A stretch of DNA of 64,000 nt from Neoaquamicrobium sediminum (GTDB lineage: Bacteria > Pseudomonadota > Alphaproteobacteria > Rhizobiales > Rhizobiaceae). Under the pieces are notes generated by a model. It worked only from the letters and a program-made list of their open reading frames with translations. It did not search any database and was not told where the DNA came from. Positions 47,872 to 56,998 of this stretch are shown here, piece by piece (the first letter of the stretch is position 1; each line of letters begins with the position of its first letter). A program made the position numbers and the translations under genes. Location: NCBI RefSeq assembly GCF_013240295.1, contig NZ_JABETK010000001.1, positions 434,001 through 498,000 on the forward strand, in the 5' to 3' direction.

Positions 47872-48681
47872 TTGGCTGCAGGAGAACGGCTGGTCACCGG
47901 GCAGACCCGGGTGATCTTCATGATCGGAAGTCCGATCACACAGGCAAGATCGCCCTATCTTTTCAATACGTATTTTGCCGACCATGGGGCGGACCGGATC
48001 ATGGTTCCAGTCGATGTGGGCGCGCGCGCGCTTCCAGGTTTTGTGGAGATGATCCGGGAGGCTTCGAATTGCGACGGTTTCGTTTCGACAATTCCGAACA
48101 AGGGAAGTCTGCTCGATCTGGTCGATGACGCCTCTCCGACCGCAAAGGCACTTGCAAGCGTCAATGTGGTGAAACGTGGCGCCGATGGCAGGCTGTCGGG
48201 CGACATGGCCGACGGCGCCGGCTTCTGGAATGGCGTCAGTCGCGCCGGCTTCGAGGTTCGAGGCAGCAGCGTCGTCCTTGCAGGTGCTGGCGCTGCCGGC
48301 ATCGCGATTGCCCACGAGTTTGCGGAGCGCGGCGGCCGCAGGCTCGCCGTCTGGTCGCGCGAACATCGGGAAATTGAAGCGCTCATAGCCGTGCTGGCAG
48401 GCAAAGGCTTGGCTGTGGAGCCGGGTATTCCCCTGTCGCTGGACGGATTTTCGATGGCGATCAATGCCACGCCCGTCGGAATGGCTTACGCACCGGGCAG
48501 TGTCTTCCCGCGTGAGCTCCTGGCAACGATGCGGAGAGGAAGCTTCGCAGCAGATGCCATCACCGAACCCGTCGAGACACAATTTCTGCGTGACGCAGCG
48601 GCCATCGGCCTCCAGACCGTGAATGGCCGCGCGATGACGTTCGGCCAGTTCGAACGGCTGCGCGAGTTTCTTGGTGTTTGA
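47872..48681 (+). CDS. Shikimate dehydrogenase-like protein, atypical active site
   Basis: About 269 residues. The start TTG 47872 is chosen because GGGAGGG lies 4-5 bases upstream; a TTG at 47833 has no site. The AroE fold is complete: N-terminal substrate domain with catalytic lysine (TIPNK), NAD(P) motif GAGAAG, and INATPVGM. The substrate-binding SxS motif (normally HSxSP) reads QARSP, and NTDGxGF reads MADGAGF. A housekeeping AroE is therefore unlikely; a catabolic relative acting on a related hydroaromatic or other acid is likelier, given the divergent importer operon. Confidence 0.82.
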   Translation: MAAGERLVTGQTRVIFMIGSPITQARSPYLFNTYFADHGADRIMVPVDVGARALPGFVEMIREASNCDGFVSTIPNKGSLLDLVDDASPTAKALASVNVVKRGADGRLSGDMADGAGFWNGVSRAGFEVRGSSVVLAGAGAAGIAIAHEFAERGGRRLAVWSREHREIEALIAVLAGKGLAVEPGIPLSLDGFSMAINATPVGMAYAPGSVFPRELLATMRRGSFAADAITEPVETQFLRDAAAIGLQTVNGRAMTFGQFERLREFLGV

Positions 48682-48716
48682 AATGGATTGTCCGTGAGAG
48701 TACCGGCAAACAATAG

Positions 48717-48792
48717 TGGTGCCCAGAGGCGGATTCGAACCACCGACACGCGGATTTTCAATCCGCTGCTCTACCAACTGAGCTATCTGGGC
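48717..48792 (-). tRNA. tRNA-Phe (GAA)
   Basis: 76 nt with encoded CCA. The acceptor stem GCCCAGA/TCTGGGC is perfect, the anticodon stem GCGGA/TCCGC encloses loop TTGAAAA with anticodon GAA, and the T arm has GGTTCGAATCC. It sits just after the shikimate-dehydrogenase-like gene and upstream, on the same strand, of no other gene. The 170 bases between it and yacG hold nothing recognisable. Confidence 0.97.
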
Positions 48793-48962
48793 ATCCGGCA
48801 AGGTCGCCTGAAGGCGTTCCTTGCAACGAGCGGCGTTGGTGTTCCGCCCGAAAGCGCGTGGGTTATAGCACGAGTTTTGCGCCTGTCCAGCGCGAAGCGG
48901 CGCGATTTCGCGACTAAATTCGGTGGGCGTCGCTGGGCGCGCTAGCCCTCACGTCCGAGCGG

Positions 48963-49163
48963 TCAGTGCTCGTTGTCGTCGAGGTTCTCTTCGGCCTCAG
49001 TGACGGGAATTGCATAGGAGCCGGAGAGCCAGCGATTGAGGTCCACATCCTTGCAGCGCGGCGAGCAGAACGGATAGTCGGCGCGTGTCGACGGCTTGCC
49101 GCACTCCGGGCATGGGCGGCGGGGGCGAAGCGGCGTCACCTTGCCGGTTTCCTGACCACTCAC
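48963..49163 (-). CDS. yacG: DNA gyrase inhibitor YacG, zinc protein
   Basis: A 66-residue zinc-ribbon protein with C18-x2-C21 (CPEC) and C33-x3-C37 (CSPRC), then the family [16 protein letters not shown]. YacG binds GyrB and inhibits gyrase. It lies 3 bases after the Maf gene, the arrangement usual in rhizobia. Confidence 0.95.
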   Translation of the reverse strand: MSGQETGKVTPLRPRRPCPECGKPSTRADYPFCSPRCKDVDLNRWLSGSYAIPVTEAEENLDDNEH

Positions 49164-49166
49164 GGT

Positions 49167-49793
49167 TCAGGCCCTCGTGCCCGCCAGCCAGTTGAAATGA
49201 ACCTTGTAGCCGTCGGCCGTCAATAGTCCCACCGTCTCGTAGAGCGGCAGACCCACCACGTTGGTGTAGGAACCGACCATCTTGACCACGAAGGTGCCAG
49301 CCAGGCCCTGTATGCCGTAGCCGCCCGCCTTGCCGCGCCATTCGCCCGAGGCGAGGTAGCTTTCGAGTTCCTCCCGTGACAGGCGCTTGAAGCGCACGCG
49401 CGTCTCCACCAGTCGCTGGCGCAGCTTGCCGGACGGCGTGATAAGGCAGACGCCGGTGTAGACCCGATGCGTGCGCCCGGAGAGCAGCCGCAGGCAGTTC
49501 GAGGCTTCGTCGACCAGCTCCGCCTTGGGCAGGATGCGCCGGCCGACGGCAACCACCGTGTCGGCGGCAAGGATGAACGCATCGGTCTCGCCGTCCCTGA
49601 CGAGCCCTTCCTGCGCCTTCTCGGCTTTCGCGCGCGACAGGCGCTTGGCCAGCGAGCGCGGATGCTCCGCGCGCAGCGGCGTCTCGTCCAGATCGGCAGG
49701 AAAGAGGCGGTCGGGCTCTATGCCCGCCTGCTGCAGAAGCTCGATCCGTCTCGGCGAGCCCGAGGCAAGCACAAGCTTCTGGAAAACACTCAT
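49167..49793 (-). CDS. maf: Maf-family nucleoside triphosphate pyrophosphatase
   Basis: A 208-residue Maf/YhdE-YceF type house-cleaning enzyme that hydrolyses non-canonical or dTTP/UTP-type nucleotides to monophosphates. The N-terminal [17 protein letters not shown] and the central AADTVV motif ([15 protein letters not shown]) are complete, as is [10 protein letters not shown]. It is next to infA and yacG, the conserved alphaproteobacterial order. Confidence 0.95.
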   Translation of the reverse strand: MSVFQKLVLASGSPRRIELLQQAGIEPDRLFPADLDETPLRAEHPRSLAKRLSRAKAEKAQEGLVRDGETDAFILAADTVVAVGRRILPKAELVDEASNCLRLLSGRTHRVYTGVCLITPSGKLRQRLVETRVRFKRLSREELESYLASGEWRGKAGGYGIQGLAGTFVVKMVGSYTNVVGLPLYETVGLLTADGYKVHFNWLAGTRA

Positions 49794-49830
49794 CGAAGAC
49801 CCGTCGGCATGCGGGAGAGAACGTCGACCG

Positions 49831-50049
49831 CTACTTGAAGCGGTAGGTGATACGACCCTTGGTCAGGTCGTAGGGCGTCATTTCGACAAGGACCTTGTCG
49901 CCGGTCAGAACGCGAATCCGGTTCTTGCGCATGCGGCCGGCCGTATGCGCTATGATCTCGTGTTCGTTCTCGAGCTTGACCCTGAACATGGCATTCGGCA
50001 GCAGTTCAGTGACGACGCCCGGAAACTCCAGTACTTCTTCCTTCGGCAT
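49831..50049 (-). CDS. infA: Translation initiation factor IF-1
   Basis: A 72-residue S1/OB-fold protein with the fully conserved IF-1 sequence ([20 protein letters not shown] and [10 protein letters not shown] segments). It binds the ribosomal A site during initiation. The conserved neighbourhood with maf and hisD supports orthology. The 102 bases upstream contain only its likely promoter. Confidence 0.98.
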
Positions 50050-50151
50050 CCGATTCCTATGGCTTGTTGGATATCGCCGGCCTCGGCCGGAAATTCCGGC
50101 GGAACCTATATGATTACTCCGGATTTGTGAACATGCTTATTCTTGGAATGT

Positions 50152-50601
50152 TCACGGTCCTCCGGCAGCGAAGCGGGCGGCTATTCGTTGCTCGATCCTG
50201 TCGCGCACATCGCGGTAGGCGTCGAGTATGCGATCGCGCGTTCCAGCCGCGCCGGATGGATCCGCCGTCGGCCAGTATTCGACATCGACAGCCATCGAGC
50301 GGGTCAGTTCCAGTGCGGCGTGATGCGCCTCGGGCGCGAGTGTAACGATCAGGTCGAAATAGGCGTCTTCCATCTCATCGAGCCGTTGCGGCTGGCGATT
50401 GCCCAGCGTTAGCCCCTTTTCGGCAAGAACGGCATCGACAAAGGGGTCGCGCGCGCCAGCTCGTACGCCGGCCGAGGCAACAAAAGTCGCCTGAGGCAAG
50501 ACCTTCCTGGCCAGCACTTCCGCCATCGGCGAGCGTATCGCGTTCATGCCGCACAGGAACAGGATCGAACGGGGAAGCGGGGCCGCGCCCGTCGCCGGCA
50601 T
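50152..50601 (-). CDS. Low-molecular-weight phosphotyrosine phosphatase-like protein
   Basis: A 149-residue protein of the LMW-PTP/arsenate reductase fold. The phosphate loop is C17-x5-R23-S-P (CGMNAIRSP) and a DPSG near residue 114 provides the general acid. Function as a phosphatase is likely; arsenate reduction is less so since the extra cysteines are absent. It lies 2 bases after the UPF0262 gene, a conserved rhizobial pairing. Confidence 0.88.
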   Translation of the reverse strand: MPATGAAPLPRSILFLCGMNAIRSPMAEVLARKVLPQATFVASAGVRAGARDPFVDAVLAEKGLTLGNRQPQRLDEMEDAYFDLIVTLAPEAHHAALELTRSMAVDVEYWPTADPSGAAGTRDRILDAYRDVRDRIEQRIAARFAAGGP

Positions 50602-50603
50602 CG

Positions 50604-51086
50604 TCAGCCCCGCCAGTGCAGCACGCAGACCAGGGTGAATATCCGGCGCGCAGTATCGAAATCGACATCGATCTTGCCGGAGAGGCGATCCATCAAGGTT
50701 TGCGACCCTTCGTTGTGAAGACCGCGGCGACCCATGTCGATCGCCTCGATCTGCGACGGAGTCGAGGTGCGGATCGCTTCGTAATAGCTCTCGCAGATCA
50801 GGAAATAATCCTTCACCACGCGCCGGAACGGCGTCAGCGAGAGGATGTGGGTGACGACGGCCTCGCCATCCTCGCGTGAAATCGCGAAGACCAGCTTCGA
50901 ATCGACAACCGACAGTCTCAGCTTGTAGGGCCCGCCCTTTTCATCGCCGGCAGGCCGAAACGAGTTATCCTCGATGAGGTCGAAAATCGCGACTGCGCGT
51001 TCGTGCTCGACGTCCGGCGTCGAGCGCCCGATCGATTCGTCGAGTTCGACATCGATCAGCCGGGCGTTTCGATCGCGCTCGCTCAT
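50604..51086 (-). CDS. UPF0262 family protein
   Basis: A 160-residue conserved alphaproteobacterial protein of unknown function, recognised by [13 protein letters not shown] at the N-terminus and by [14 protein letters not shown]. It lies 3 bases after hisD and 2 bases before the phosphatase, the standard order hisD-UPF0262-phosphatase-infA. Confidence 0.92.
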   Translation of the reverse strand: MSERDRNARLIDVELDESIGRSTPDVEHERAVAIFDLIEDNSFRPAGDEKGGPYKLRLSVVDSKLVFAISREDGEAVVTHILSLTPFRRVVKDYFLICESYYEAIRTSTPSQIEAIDMGRRGLHNEGSQTLMDRLSGKIDVDFDTARRIFTLVCVLHWRG

Positions 51087-51089
51087 GAC

Positions 51090-52388
51090 CTAGCTTTCGG
51101 GATTGAGCCGAATGGCGACGGAAGCCGCATGGCCGTCCAGATTCTCGGCGCGCGCGAGCGCGATTGCAGCAGGCGCCAGCAGGCGCAACTGCTCGGGTCC
51201 TAGCTTCAGGAGAGACGTGCGCTTGACGAAATCGAGCACCGAGAGACCAGACGAGAAACGCGCCGACCGCGCAGTCGGCAAAACGTGATTGGAACCGCCG
51301 ACATAGTCGCCGATCACCTCGGGCGTGTGGCGGCCGAGAAAAACCGCGCCCGCGTTGCGGATTTTTTCGACGTAGTTTTCGGCGTCGTCCATCGCGAGCT
51401 CGAGATGCTCGGCCGCGATGCGGTTTGCGAGCGGCACGGCATCGGCGAGATCCGCCACGAGGATGATCGCACCGAAGTCGCGCCAGCTTGCAGCCGCCAT
51501 CTCGCCGCGCGGCAGGCGCGCCAGTTGGCGCTCCACCTCGGCCTCGACCGCGTCGGCGAGCACTGCATCGTCGGTTATCAGGATCGACTGTGCGGCAGCG
51601 TCGTGCTCGGCCTGCGCAAGCAGGTCGGCGGCCAGCCAGGCCGGGTCGTTGTTGCCATCGGCAATCACCAGCACCTCGGACGGGCCGGCGATCATGTCTA
51701 TGCCGACGGTGCCGAACACGCGGCGCTTGGCGGCGGCGACATAGGCGTTGCCCGGACCGACGATCTTCGCCACCGGCGCGATGGTCTCGGTGCCATAGGC
51801 AAGGGCGGCAACCGCCTGCGCGCCGCCGACACGGTAGATTTCGGACACTCCGGCAAGCCGGGCTGCGGCAAGAACGAGCGGGTTTAGCTGTCCGTCCGGC
51901 GACGGCACCGTCATGACAATGCGCTCAACGCCCGCGACCCTGGCCGGCACGGCGTTCATCAGCACTGAACTCGGATAGCTTGCGGTGCCGCCCGGCACGT
52001 ACAAGCCAACCGCTTCGACTGCCGTCCAGCGCGAACCAAGCTCGACGCCGATCGGATCGACATAACGGTCGTCCTGCGGCATCTGGCGTGCATGGTGAGC
52101 GGTGATGCGCTCATGTGCGAAACGCAGGGCAGCAAGCGTATCGGCATCGACTTCGGCCATTGCCGCGTCGACCTCGGCTTCGCTTACGGCTATGCCCGTT
52201 TCAGAGAGATCGAGCCGGTCGAACCGCCTAGTATAGTCGATGAGCGCCGCGTCGCCCTCTTCCCGAACGCGCGCGATGATATCGCGTACGACCGTGTCGA
52301 CGTCCTCCGACACTTCCCGCTTGGTGGCGAGGAATGCGGCGAAGTCGGCTTCGAAACCGGCAGCGGATCGGTCGAGGCGTAATGGCAT
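51090..52388 (-). CDS. hisD: Histidinol dehydrogenase
   Basis: Catalyses the last two steps of histidine biosynthesis, histidinol to histidine, with NAD+ and zinc. About 432 residues. The family signature (IDMIAGPSEVLVIAD), EHDAAAQS and AEHLELA are present. The start ATG 52388 has GGGAG about 11 bases upstream and matches the family start (MPLRLD); longer upstream extensions would overlap the DUF2948 gene. Confidence 0.97.
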   Translation of the reverse strand: MPLRLDRSAAGFEADFAAFLATKREVSEDVDTVVRDIIARVREEGDAALIDYTRRFDRLDLSETGIAVSEAEVDAAMAEVDADTLAALRFAHERITAHHARQMPQDDRYVDPIGVELGSRWTAVEAVGLYVPGGTASYPSSVLMNAVPARVAGVERIVMTVPSPDGQLNPLVLAAARLAGVSEIYRVGGAQAVAALAYGTETIAPVAKIVGPGNAYVAAAKRRVFGTVGIDMIAGPSEVLVIADGNNDPAWLAADLLAQAEHDAAAQSILITDDAVLADAVEAEVERQLARLPRGEMAAASWRDFGAIILVADLADAVPLANRIAAEHLELAMDDAENYVEKIRNAGAVFLGRHTPEVIGDYVGGSNHVLPTARSARFSSGLSVLDFVKRTSLLKLGPEQLRLLAPAAIALARAENLDGHAASVAIRLNPES

Positions 52389-52404
52389 GGTCGGTAGAGC
52401 TCCC

Positions 52405-52842
52405 TCAACCCGTATGGACGGGGCGGGACGGTGTTTCCCATGCGGCGCCAAGATCGGCAAGGCGCGCTTCGATGTAGTCCACCTCCAGCCGGATAGCCGC
52501 ACCGCCGGAGAAGGTGAGTTCGATCGAACCGGCCGGCGCCTCTGCGCCCGGTTCGAAGCGGATCGCCAGCAGCGACAGCACATCGTCCGCCTTGCTGCGA
52601 TCGATGCCCGTCAGCTTGACGCCGCGAACGCTCTCGAAATGCAGCGCACTGCGCCGTCGTTCGTTGTGGCGTGAGAAGAACCCCTTCTTTGCTTCCCAGG
52701 CGAAGCGGTTGATCGCGGCCACGAAACGCTTCTCCGCGGCAAGGTAGGACAGGTCGGCGACCTTCATCACGGCATCCTGCGTGTGGGCAGAGATGACCTG
52801 TAGATCCTGTTCGTCGAGCGCGACAAGCTTCAGTTGTGACAT
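52405..52842 (-). CDS. DUF2948 family protein
   Basis: A 145-residue conserved rhizobial protein of unknown function, opening MSQLKLVALDEQDLQVISAHTQDAV in family fashion and lying between murA and hisD as in other Hyphomicrobiales. It ends 16 bases before hisD and is probably co-transcribed with it. An inverted repeat CCGGAAC-N6-GTTCCGG (52863-52882) stands just upstream. Confidence 0.9.
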   Translation of the reverse strand: MSQLKLVALDEQDLQVISAHTQDAVMKVADLSYLAAEKRFVAAINRFAWEAKKGFFSRHNERRRSALHFESVRGVKLTGIDRSKADDVLSLLAIRFEPGAEAPAGSIELTFSGGAAIRLEVDYIEARLADLGAAWETPSRPVHTG

Positions 52843-52943
52843 CGATACGCAATCCGCGAGGGCCGGAACGGTTCAGTTCCGGTGTTAGGCCGTCTTGATG
52901 TGCGGCGCAACAGGATGAGAGGGAATAGGGGAGTAAGGCAGTA

Positions 52944-52965
52944 GGGAAACAACCACCCGTTTCCC
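52944..52965. terminator. Stem-loop downstream of murA
   Basis: GGGAAAC (52944-52950) and GTTTCCC (52959-52965) around an 8-base loop, 24 bases after the murA stop on the minus strand. No clear T tract follows. Confidence 0.4.
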
Positions 52966-52988
52966 CACGGCCCTAATGCCTTGGGGTC

Positions 52989-54278
52989 CTATGAAGACAG
53001 GCGCTCGATCGTCGCGCCGCAACCGGAGAGTTTCTCTTCCAGCCGCTCGAAGCCGCGGTCGAGATGATAGACGCGGTTGACGACGGTCTCGCCCTCGGCG
53101 GCAAGCCCGGCAATCACGAGCGAAACCGAGGCGCGCAGGTCGGTCGCCATCACCGGTGCGCCCTTGAGCTGCGGCACCCCGTCGACGATGGCCGTCTGCC
53201 CCGACAGCGTGATCTTTGCGCCGAGACGCGCGAGCTCCTGCACATGCATGAAGCGGTTCTCGAAAATGGTCTCGGTGATGCGCGAGCGGCCTGCCGCGCG
53301 CGTCATCAAGCCCATGAACTGGGCCTGCAGGTCGGTCGGGAAGCCGGGGAAAGGTTCGGTCGTGACATCGACCGGCAGGATGCCGGCACCGTTTCGGCGG
53401 ACGCGGATACCGGAGTTGAGCGGCGTGATTTCGGCCCCGGCGCGCGAAACGGCGTCGAGCGCGTCTTCCAGAAGGTCGGCGCGCGCGCCTTCCAGCACAA
53501 CATCGCCACCCGTCATGGCGACCGCCATGGCGTAGGTGCCGGTCTCGATGCGGTCGGGGATAACCTGGTGCGTCGCGCCCGACAGCGAGGTGACGCCGTC
53601 GATCACGATAGTCGAAGTGCCGGCGCCGGAGATGCGCGCGCCCATCGCGTTCAGGCATTCGGCCAGATTGACGATCTCCGGCTCGCGGGCAGCGTTCTCC
53701 AGAACCGTCTGGCCGCGCGCGAGAGACGCCGCCATCATCAGCACATGGGTCGCGCCGACTGAGACTTTGGGGAATACATAACGGTCGCCGATCAGGCCCT
53801 TGGGCGCGCTGGCATGGACGTAGCCTTGCTCGATCTCAATCTCCGCACCCAGCGCTCGCAGACCGTCGATGAAGAGGTCGACGGGCCTCGTGCCGATGGC
53901 ACAGCCGCCCGGCAGCGAGACGCGGGCCTCGCCCATGCGCGCCAGCAGCGGACCGATGACCCAGAATGACGCGCGCATCTTCGACACCAGCTCATAGGGC
54001 GCCACGGTGTCGACGATATTGCGGGCGGTGAAGTTCACGGTGCGGGCATAGGTCGAATTCTGCGCCTCGCGGCGGCCGTTGACCGAATAGTCGACACCGT
54101 GATTGCCGAGGATGCGCGTGAGCTGCTCGACATCGGCCAGATGCGGCACGTTTTCGAGGCTGAGCGTCTCGTCGGTCAGGAGCGATGCGATCATCAGCGG
54201 GAGGGCGGCGTTCTTGGCGCCGGAGATCGGGATCGACCCGTTCAGTTCCTTGCCGCCGACTATCCTGATACGATCCAT
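52989..54278 (-). CDS. murA: UDP-N-acetylglucosamine 1-carboxyvinyltransferase
   Basis: Transfers enolpyruvate to UDP-GlcNAc, the first committed step of peptidoglycan synthesis. At 429 residues it has the normal length. K22-N23 in SGAKNAALP and the loop [13 protein letters not shown] with the fosfomycin-target cysteine are present, as is the C-terminal [14 protein letters not shown]. Neighbours DUF2948 and hisD follow the usual rhizobial order. Confidence 0.98.
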   Translation of the reverse strand: MDRIRIVGGKELNGSIPISGAKNAALPLMIASLLTDETLSLENVPHLADVEQLTRILGNHGVDYSVNGRREAQNSTYARTVNFTARNIVDTVAPYELVSKMRASFWVIGPLLARMGEARVSLPGGCAIGTRPVDLFIDGLRALGAEIEIEQGYVHASAPKGLIGDRYVFPKVSVGATHVLMMAASLARGQTVLENAAREPEIVNLAECLNAMGARISGAGTSTIVIDGVTSLSGATHQVIPDRIETGTYAMAVAMTGGDVVLEGARADLLEDALDAVSRAGAEITPLNSGIRVRRNGAGILPVDVTTEPFPGFPTDLQAQFMGLMTRAAGRSRITETIFENRFMHVQELARLGAKITLSGQTAIVDGVPQLKGAPVMATDLRASVSLVIAGLAAEGETVVNRVYHLDRGFERLEEKLSGCGATIERLSS

Positions 54279-54411
54279 GCGTGGTCCCCTCGCCGGCCTG
54301 CCGGCATGCTTGCGTCCAATGGTCCGAGGCCGGCCCGTCTAGCGCGGCGGGCGGTCTGATTCAACAGGATCGTGGGGGAAGCAATTGCGAAGCGGCACCC
54401 GGCAAGCCGGC

Positions 54412-54611
54412 TCATTCGCTGTCGTCCCCTTCCCCTTCAACAATCCTTCGGGGCGCGAATCGGCCCCGCCTTCCCGTCTCGATCGCGCCTGCGCCTTTCG
54501 CCTTTGAAGGTTTGCCCGCAGCTTCTGGGCAAGCCGCGCGGCCTTCCTGTCCTGCTCTTCGGTCTGTTTAGACCCGGAATCGGTCGGTGAGGGCACGCGT
54601 GGCGGGTTCAA
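54412..54611 (-). CDS. Small conserved lysine/arginine-rich protein (likely one-base frameshift near end)
   Basis: About 66 residues if a G is restored in the run at 54426-54429 (KGKG then DDSE and stop at 54412); as written it reads on to 54339. The core (KAARLAQKLRANLQRRKAQARSRR) is the kind of short basic helical protein seen upstream of murA in rhizobia. The function is unknown. Confidence 0.6.
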
Positions 54612-54810
54612 TCGGGAATACCCCGGCTAAAAGCAAATTGTGTTCATCTGGCGGCGCAGCCTACAGCACAGGCGCGCCCGCGCTCAAGCCGCCCGATTTG
54701 CAGGATCGGTCGCCGGTGCGGCACCCAATGCGAAACGCGCTCAAGAATGCACCGATCCGCGCTTGCGCTTAGCCGACGCTTGTGGCAGAAGTCCGCCGCA
54801 TTCAAGGCCT

Positions 54811-54885
<75 letters not shown>

Positions 54886-55200
54886 TTCTATCTGATTGAA
54901 ATATTTGCAGAAATTGGCCTGCAAGTGCATTCTCCCGTGAAGACGCTGCAAGCAATGGTGTATCGCGCGCTGCACGATGCAACGTTCTTCAATCGAAGTA
55001 GACGATGATTTCGCGTCCGCTCATCTCTTGCAGCACGTCACCCGGTCGGCGCAGGCAAGAGCCCATCGCGCCTTTGTCGTGACCCACACCATTGGAAGCG
55101 CAGCTTCTGCGGACACTGATCAATCTGGCCTCACGACCGATAGACCCCGGAACATTATCGATCCTGCCATGCCTGCAATGGTTTGCACGACCGGCAGCCT
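54886..55200. other. 315-base gap without a gene after tRNA-Thr
   Basis: No coding frame, RNA or repeat is recognised here. It separates the tRNA-Thr from the catabolic locus on the other strand. No copy of the tRNA 3' end was noticed elsewhere in the window. Confidence 0.6.
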
Positions 55201-56935
55201 TCAGAAAGACTCCTTGCTTTTCTCAAGCTTCGTCGTTCCCACCAGGAAATCGAAATCGACGCCGAGATGTGCCTGCTGAACCGATCTTGTGAACATCTGC
55301 CCATAGCCGCGTTCGAAATGCGCGTCCGGCAGTTCGAGTTCGGTGCGGCGACGCAATAATTCGTCTGGGTCGACCAGAAGCTCCAGCCGGTTACCTGATA
55401 CGTCCAGAACGATTTCGTCACCCGTGCGGACGAGTGCGAGCGGTCCCCCTACCGCCGATCCGGGGAAACATGCAGAACAACCGTACCATAGGCGGTGCCG
55501 CTCATGCGCCCATCCGAAATGCGCACCATGTCGGCGATCCCGCGCCGGACGAGCTTTGTCGGCAAGGCGAGGTTGCCGACTTCGGGCATGCCCGGGTAGC
55601 CGACGGGGCCGGCACATTTGAGGACCAGGACCGAGCTTTCATCGACCGGCAGGTCCGGATCGTCTATGCGGGCGCGATAGTCCTCCACGTTCTCGAAAAC
55701 GATGGCCTTGCCGCGATGCGACATCAATTCCGGCGAGGCCGCTGACGGTTTAATGACCGCGCCTTCGGGCGCGAGATTGCCACGCAGCACGACGATGCCT
55801 CCCTGAGAAGAGACCGGGTTGTCACGGATGCGGATCACCTCGTCGTTGTAGCAGTCGGCCTTCGTCAAGCGTGCCCGCAGTGTGCCGCCCTCGACGGTGG
55901 GGGCATCCAGATGCAGCAGATCCTCGATACGCTTCATCACCGCGGAACGCCGCCGGCATCGAAGAAGTCCTCCATCAGGAAACGCCCGGAGGGTTTCAGG
56001 TCTACAAGGCACGGCACGCCCGCGCCAAGCCTGTCCCAGTCATCCAATGACAGCGGCACGCCAAGGCGGCCGGCCAGCGCCAGCAGATGGACGACGGCGT
56101 TGGTGGAACCGCCGATGGCGCCGTTGACCACGATCGCGTTTTCGAACGCAGCACGGGTCAGGACACGGGAGATGGACATGCCACCACGCACGAGTGAAAC
56201 GATGTGGTGACCGGCTTCCTCCGCCAGGTGCCTGCGCCGGCTGTCGACGGCGGGGATCGCTCCGTTCATCGGCAAGGCTATCCCCAACGCCTCGGCCAGC
56301 GAAGCCATCGTCGAGGCGGTCCCCATCGTCATGCACGATCCGGCCGAACGGCTCATCGCGGCTTCGGCTTCCTCGTAGTCTTCCTTGCTGAGCCGGCCGG
56401 AGCGATATTCCTCGTCGAAGCGGAAGACGTCGGTGCCGGAGCCGAGATCACGCCCCCGGAAACGACCATTGAGCATTGGGCCGCCGGAAACCAGGATGCT
56501 CGGGATGTCGCAGCTTGCAGCACCCATGAGCAGCGCGGGCGTGGTCTTGTCGCAACCGGCAAGCAGCACGACGCCATCTATCGGGTTGGCGCGGATCGTC
56601 TCCTCGACATCCATGCTCACCAGGTTGCGGAACATCATGGTCGTCGGCCGCATCAGCGGCTCGCCGAGGCTCATTACCGGGAACTCGAGCGGGTAGCCCC
56701 CTGCCAGGAGGACGCCGCGCTTCACATGCTCGGCGAGCTCCCGCAGATGCCGGTTGCACGGATTCAGCTCAGACCAGGTATTGCAGATGCCGACGACCGG
56801 CCTGCCGTCGAACAATTCCGGTCCGAAGCCCTGGCTGCGCATCCAGCTTCGCGGGATGAAGCCGTATTTGCCTTCGCGCCCGAACCACTCGGCGCTGCGC
56901 ATGCGCTTTTGCTCGTCTGCCTTCTTGCGGGACAC
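55201..56935 (-). CDS. IlvD/Edd-family dehydratase, sugar-acid type (two frameshifts)
   Basis: About 578 residues after restoring two missing bases, near 55943 (CCG[G]CGG) and near 55459 (GA[A]TCGG). The family signatures CDKTTPALLMGA and GSCMTMGTASTM, the iron-sulfur cysteine context and the SDGRMSGTAYG motif near the C-terminus are present. Together with the CDKTTPALLM form, this points to an aldonate dehydratase (arabonate/xylonate/related) rather than IlvD of branched-chain synthesis. It stands next to a TctABC importer, an enolase-superfamily dehydratase and a LacI regulator. Both breaks are single-base losses. Confidence 0.83.
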
Positions 56936-56998
56936 AGTGCCTCCTTCCAGGGCGGCGCCTGGCTATAGATTCGACGGTTTGCCTTGGCTCCGCGCCTG

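Noticed and set aside
48841-48962. Possible riboswitch or small RNA between tRNA-Phe and yacG
   Set aside because: No conserved structure or motif could be found by eye.
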